From assembly GCF_020966635.1 (NCBI RefSeq), contig NZ_JAJKFQ010000011.1, positions 558,001-622,000 of the forward strand: a stretch of 64,000 nt of DNA, in the 5' to 3' direction. A model generated the notes under the pieces. It was given only the letters and a program-made list of their open reading frames with translations. It ran no database searches and was not told the origin of the DNA. The DNA comes from Stieleria sp. JC731 (GTDB lineage: Bacteria; Planctomycetota; Planctomycetia; Pirellulales; Pirellulaceae). Positions 61,357-64,000 of this stretch are shown piece by piece (position 1 is the first letter of the stretch; each line of letters begins with the position of its first letter). Both the position numbers and the translations under genes were made by a program.

Positions 61357-62796
61357 ATGCGAATAGTCTTGACCGTTATCGCAGGGCCCGCGACCGGCAA
61401 AAAGCTTTGGCGACGCAATGACGGATCGATGAAAATCGGTCGGTCGGAGTATGCCGATTTCGTAGTCGCCAGCGATCCGGCGATGTCATCATTGCACTTC
61501 GAATTGCGATACGGTCGAACCGGTTGTGCGTTGCGAGATTTGCAAAGTAGCAATGGCACGATCGTTAACGGACAGCGGGTTACCGAATCGAAAATAGCTG
61601 ATGGCGACCGGATCGTGGCGGGGTCAACGGAGTTTCTCGTTTCGATCGAAGGGCTTGCTGATGGACTTGCGAAAAAGCAGCAACAGTCTCAACCCGCGTC
61701 GACCGGGACCGATGGTCGTGAAGAACAGCAAATCGTTCTGCCGGGGCAAACACCCCAGGGGCAACATGTTCTCTCGATCTTAGTCAAACGCACCTACGAC
61801 CTGAATACGGGAACTCGCTGCATTCGTGCTTCCAAAGATGAGCCGATCAATCCCGGAGATTTGTTTTTCGACGATCCGATGAACACGTCGGTCAAAATGG
61901 AAAGCGATTTCTGTCCGTTCAAGCTTGCAACCGACGTCGTGTTGTTAGGCAAGGCATACGCACCGGCTGGGCAAACCACGCGGCAGATGATCGCTTCGTT
62001 GGCGGTTGGTGAATTCCAAAAACACCTTCTGATGATCGGCGACCGCGAATGTCGTTATCGTGCCGGTCAAGCACCTCAGATTTCCGATCCGGCGCCTTTT
62101 GAGCAGATCGATTTGAAATACGAGAATGCTTATGGTGGCGTTGATATCTATAGCGATTCCAATTTGCCCTACCCTTATCCACGCAATCACCTAGGCAAGG
62201 GATTCGCGGTCAAAGCGACCAAGAAAACACTTGATGGTCTGCGTTTGCCAAACATCGAAGACCCCAATGATCCGTTGACGCCCGACAGGATTTGTGTTGA
62301 AGACTATCACCTTTGGGAGAGGCAGCCGATGCCGCAGGGTTTCGGTTGGTACTCAAAGTATTGCCAGCCTCGTGCGAAGCTGGCAGGGATCATGCCCGCC
62401 GATCGCGCGACCGAACAAGAGCTTCGGCAGATGTACGCGCAAGCGGTTCCAGACGAACAGCGTCAACAGTACTTGGATGCGCAAATTCCAGATATGGATT
62501 TTCGATTCTTTAACGGCGCATCACCGGGGCTGGTTTTAGAATTCCTCGATGGCAGCGAGCACGTATCGACGCGTGGCGTGACAGCGGAGGGCCAGTTCGA
62601 TTTCCAGTTGCCGGGCGAGCGTCCGCTGCTGGGGTTGGACATCGGGAGCGGACCACAGCAACCCGAAGTCGTCCTGCACACGGTTCAGATTCGGATGGAA
62701 GATCGCCAAGTGGACTTGGTATGGCGAGCCGCGGTTCCCTATCCAGGCCTGGATTGGTTGCCTGAAATGCCAATGATGGAGGTCACTGTCGCATGA
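61357..62796 (+). CDS. FHA domain fused to DUF2169 adaptor
   Basis: 479 residues. The N-terminal FHA domain (~1-95) shows IGRSEYADFVV, SLHFELRYGRTGCALRDLQS and SNGTIVNGQRV, the phosphothreonine-binding blocks (R in GRS, SxxH-like SSLHF, and N in SNG). A ~30-residue Gln-rich linker leads to a complete DUF2169 domain with SDFCPFKLATDVVLLG, DLKYENAYGG, YPRNHLGKGFAV and FGWYSKYCQPRAKL. Such a fusion could bring spike loading under control of a Ser/Thr kinase. ATG at 61357 is chosen. It overlaps the next gene by 4 nt (ATGA). Confidence 0.88.
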   Translation: MRIVLTVIAGPATGKKLWRRNDGSMKIGRSEYADFVVASDPAMSSLHFELRYGRTGCALRDLQSSNGTIVNGQRVTESKIADGDRIVAGSTEFLVSIEGLADGLAKKQQQSQPASTGTDGREEQQIVLPGQTPQGQHVLSILVKRTYDLNTGTRCIRASKDEPINPGDLFFDDPMNTSVKMESDFCPFKLATDVVLLGKAYAPAGQTTRQMIASLAVGEFQKHLLMIGDRECRYRAGQAPQISDPAPFEQIDLKYENAYGGVDIYSDSNLPYPYPRNHLGKGFAVKATKKTLDGLRLPNIEDPNDPLTPDRICVEDYHLWERQPMPQGFGWYSKYCQPRAKLAGIMPADRATEQELRQMYAQAVPDEQRQQYLDAQIPDMDFRFFNGASPGLVLEFLDGSEHVSTRGVTAEGQFDFQLPGERPLLGLDIGSGPQQPEVVLHTVQIRMEDRQVDLVWRAAVPYPGLDWLPEMPMMEVTVA

Positions 62797-63206
62797 CAAG
62801 CGAGCAAACCGGATCCGATTTTGATTCTGCGAATTTGCCTGGCCCGAATCGATTTATCTATGTGGTGTCAGGCTGTCTGCTCGTTGCAGTGGCTGGGTAC
62901 TATGCCTTTACCGCGATGAACACCATGGGGCTGGCGACACATCACGGCAACGCGATCGTGGTGGGCAAGTATTTTCAGGAAGCGGGTACCTCCAGCTTCA
63001 GTCAGCCGATCGGCAATCAACAGATTGTCCGGGTCCAAGAAACGCCCGAAGCTTACATCGCAAAAGTTAAGATTAACGAGCAACAAACTGAATGTGCGCT
63101 CGATAAACCGTTGTACGAAGAAGTCTCTCCCGGTGATCAATTGAACGTGGAATACCAAGTCACGCGATTGACCGGGGCAATCCGAATCACCAAAGCGACT
63201 CGCTAG
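62793..63206 (+). CDS. small single-pass membrane protein of the T6SS spike cluster
   Basis: 137 residues; family not recognised. One membrane helix (~21-43, FIYVVSGCLLVAVAGYYAF) is followed by a ~90-residue beta-rich soluble domain with EAYIAKVKINEQQTE and NVEYQVTRLTGAIRITK. Coupled by a 4-nt overlap to the FHA-DUF2169 gene and 17 nt before the PAAR-like gene. An immunity protein for the PAAR-like protein is one possibility, since it is adjacent and membrane-bound; a structural role is equally possible. Confidence 0.6.
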   Translation: MTSEQTGSDFDSANLPGPNRFIYVVSGCLLVAVAGYYAFTAMNTMGLATHHGNAIVVGKYFQEAGTSSFSQPIGNQQIVRVQETPEAYIAKVKINEQQTECALDKPLYEEVSPGDQLNVEYQVTRLTGAIRITKATR

Positions 63207-63223
63207 GTGGCGAAAAGGTCGTC

Positions 63224-63988
63224 ATGGCACACTATCCCGCAGCAAAGCTATTCGATTCCGTCGTCGGCGTGGACGTTCATGCTGTCGTGGGCGTCCCGGT
63301 GCATCCGTATTTCGGGCCGATTTACCTATGGCATACCCCTGCCTTCCCAAAGGCTGACGTGTTGATCAATGGGATGCCAGCATGCGGTGTCGGTGCGATG
63401 GGGTACTTTTTTCATATTCCCCAAGGTGCTCCCGTTCCTCCGACACCGACAAATATGCCTTACTGGAAAAGGTACCTGACCAACGTCGCGATGGGGATGA
63501 CGTTGATGACGCTAACCATTTTTGCCAACATCGCGATCGCGGCGATCGCTGCGATGATTCCCAAACCCAAAAGCGTGGAAAAGTTCGTCAAAGATGTCAC
63601 CGGCATCGACACCACCAACACGATGACCACGCTATCGACGATCAGTTCAACGTTCGGTGCATTCACACAGTGGATGACCTGGGTCAAGCTTCTGATGCCC
63701 CCGATTCCTTTTCCCGGCGCTCAAGGTTCGACTGCGGTCGGAAGCCCAACGGTAACGGTCAACGGCGGGCCACTGGCATTTGTTTGTCCTCTAATGGCGA
63801 CCAGTTGCAGTGACATTCCGGTCGTTCCGAATGCCGCAACGATTGGTTTTTCGAATGTGCTTGTCGGAATGTCGATGGCCCAACTGGCTCGTCAGCTCGC
63901 CGTGAGCACGGCAAAATCGGCTGTCAGTGCCAGCATTCAAGGTGGCTTGAAGCGAATGCAAGGAAGAAGTGATTGCGGGTGCCGTTAA
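63224..63988 (+). CDS. PAAR-like (DUF4150-type) T6SS tip protein with hydrophobic insert
   Basis: 254 residues. A split PAAR-like pattern is seen: the N-terminal part has VGVDVHAVVGVPVHPYFGPI and VLINGMPACGVGAMGYFFH, and the C-terminal part has STAVGSPTVTVNGGPLAFVC with PLMATSCSDIP, the GSPTV-NG-C signature. Between them is a strongly hydrophobic stretch (LTNVAMGMTLMTLTIFANIA and IAAIAAMIP, ~87-115), long enough for one or two membrane helices. The last residues are Cys-rich (RSDCGCR). It presumably caps the VgrG spike; the hydrophobic insert could make it a membrane-active effector. Last complete gene of the window. Confidence 0.75.
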   Translation: MAHYPAAKLFDSVVGVDVHAVVGVPVHPYFGPIYLWHTPAFPKADVLINGMPACGVGAMGYFFHIPQGAPVPPTPTNMPYWKRYLTNVAMGMTLMTLTIFANIAIAAIAAMIPKPKSVEKFVKDVTGIDTTNTMTTLSTISSTFGAFTQWMTWVKLLMPPIPFPGAQGSTAVGSPTVTVNGGPLAFVCPLMATSCSDIPVVPNAATIGFSNVLVGMSMAQLARQLAVSTAKSAVSASIQGGLKRMQGRSDCGCR

Positions 63989-64000
63989 TCCAGTTTGATG

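Overview
The window reads as chromosomal DNA of a planctomycete, most likely a Rhodopirellula-like member of the Pirellulaceae (inference from gene content, no database search). The signs are a secreted protein with an N-terminal LEQLEGRRLLAS motif, a dockerin tail and a PEP-CTERM protein, a Cys-type sulfatase, an ECF sigma factor of the kind normally paired with a Ser/Thr kinase, SHD1 and GYF domains, and the futalosine menaquinone route (mqnC).

Layout. 0-6.2 kb: mqnC, scpA, and a glycosyltransferase / HAD phosphatase / glycosyltransferase run. 6.2-8.6 kb: two clusters of a ~102-bp palindromic repeat, 14 full units in all, on either side of a PEP-CTERM gene; each cluster ends in the same 84-bp module next to the 3' end of a surface-protein gene. 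8.6-12.8 kb: a 1389-residue triple-module beta-helix protein with a dockerin tail and a potentially structured leader. 13.2-13.8 kb: an ECF sigma factor. 14.1-27.5 kb: a ~13.4-kb segment bounded by 183-bp direct repeats, each a copy of the 5' end of a kinase gene. It carries one tight minus-strand operon: a zinc-ribbon P-loop GTPase, a GAP1-like protein, a 1000-residue helical membrane protein, a GYF-domain membrane protein, a MotA/TolQ-type channel, two different MotB/TolR-like subunits, and an SHD1-trypsin-zinc-finger protease. 27.5-29.1 kb: a frameshifted and truncated kinase joined to the remnant of an FN3-containing protein. 29.4-33.7 kb: sulfatase, a PyrD-like enzyme with unusual active-site residues, a secreted protein of unknown function and a lone ABC ATPase.

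33.9-64 kb: a type VI secretion system (T6SS) of the imp type in two divergent blocks. The minus-strand block runs tssK-tssL-tssM-(135 aa)-sigma-tssA-tssB-tssC-tssC2-tagJ-tssE-tssF-tssG-clpV. The plus-strand block runs from a 1595-residue membrane protein with a caspase-like but apparently inactive domain, through hcp and vgrG, to two DUF2169 proteins (one with an FHA domain), a small membrane protein and a PAAR-like protein with a hydrophobic insert. TssM is short, lacks a Walker A motif and has no periplasmic domain, and no tssJ is visible, so the trans-envelope part of this machine probably differs from the proteobacterial one. The 1595-residue protein is the obvious candidate to fill that place.

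The best candidate for an undescribed system is the GTPase/GAP1/proton-channel/protease operon at 14.5-27.0 kb. The second is the modified T6SS with its pseudo-caspase protein.
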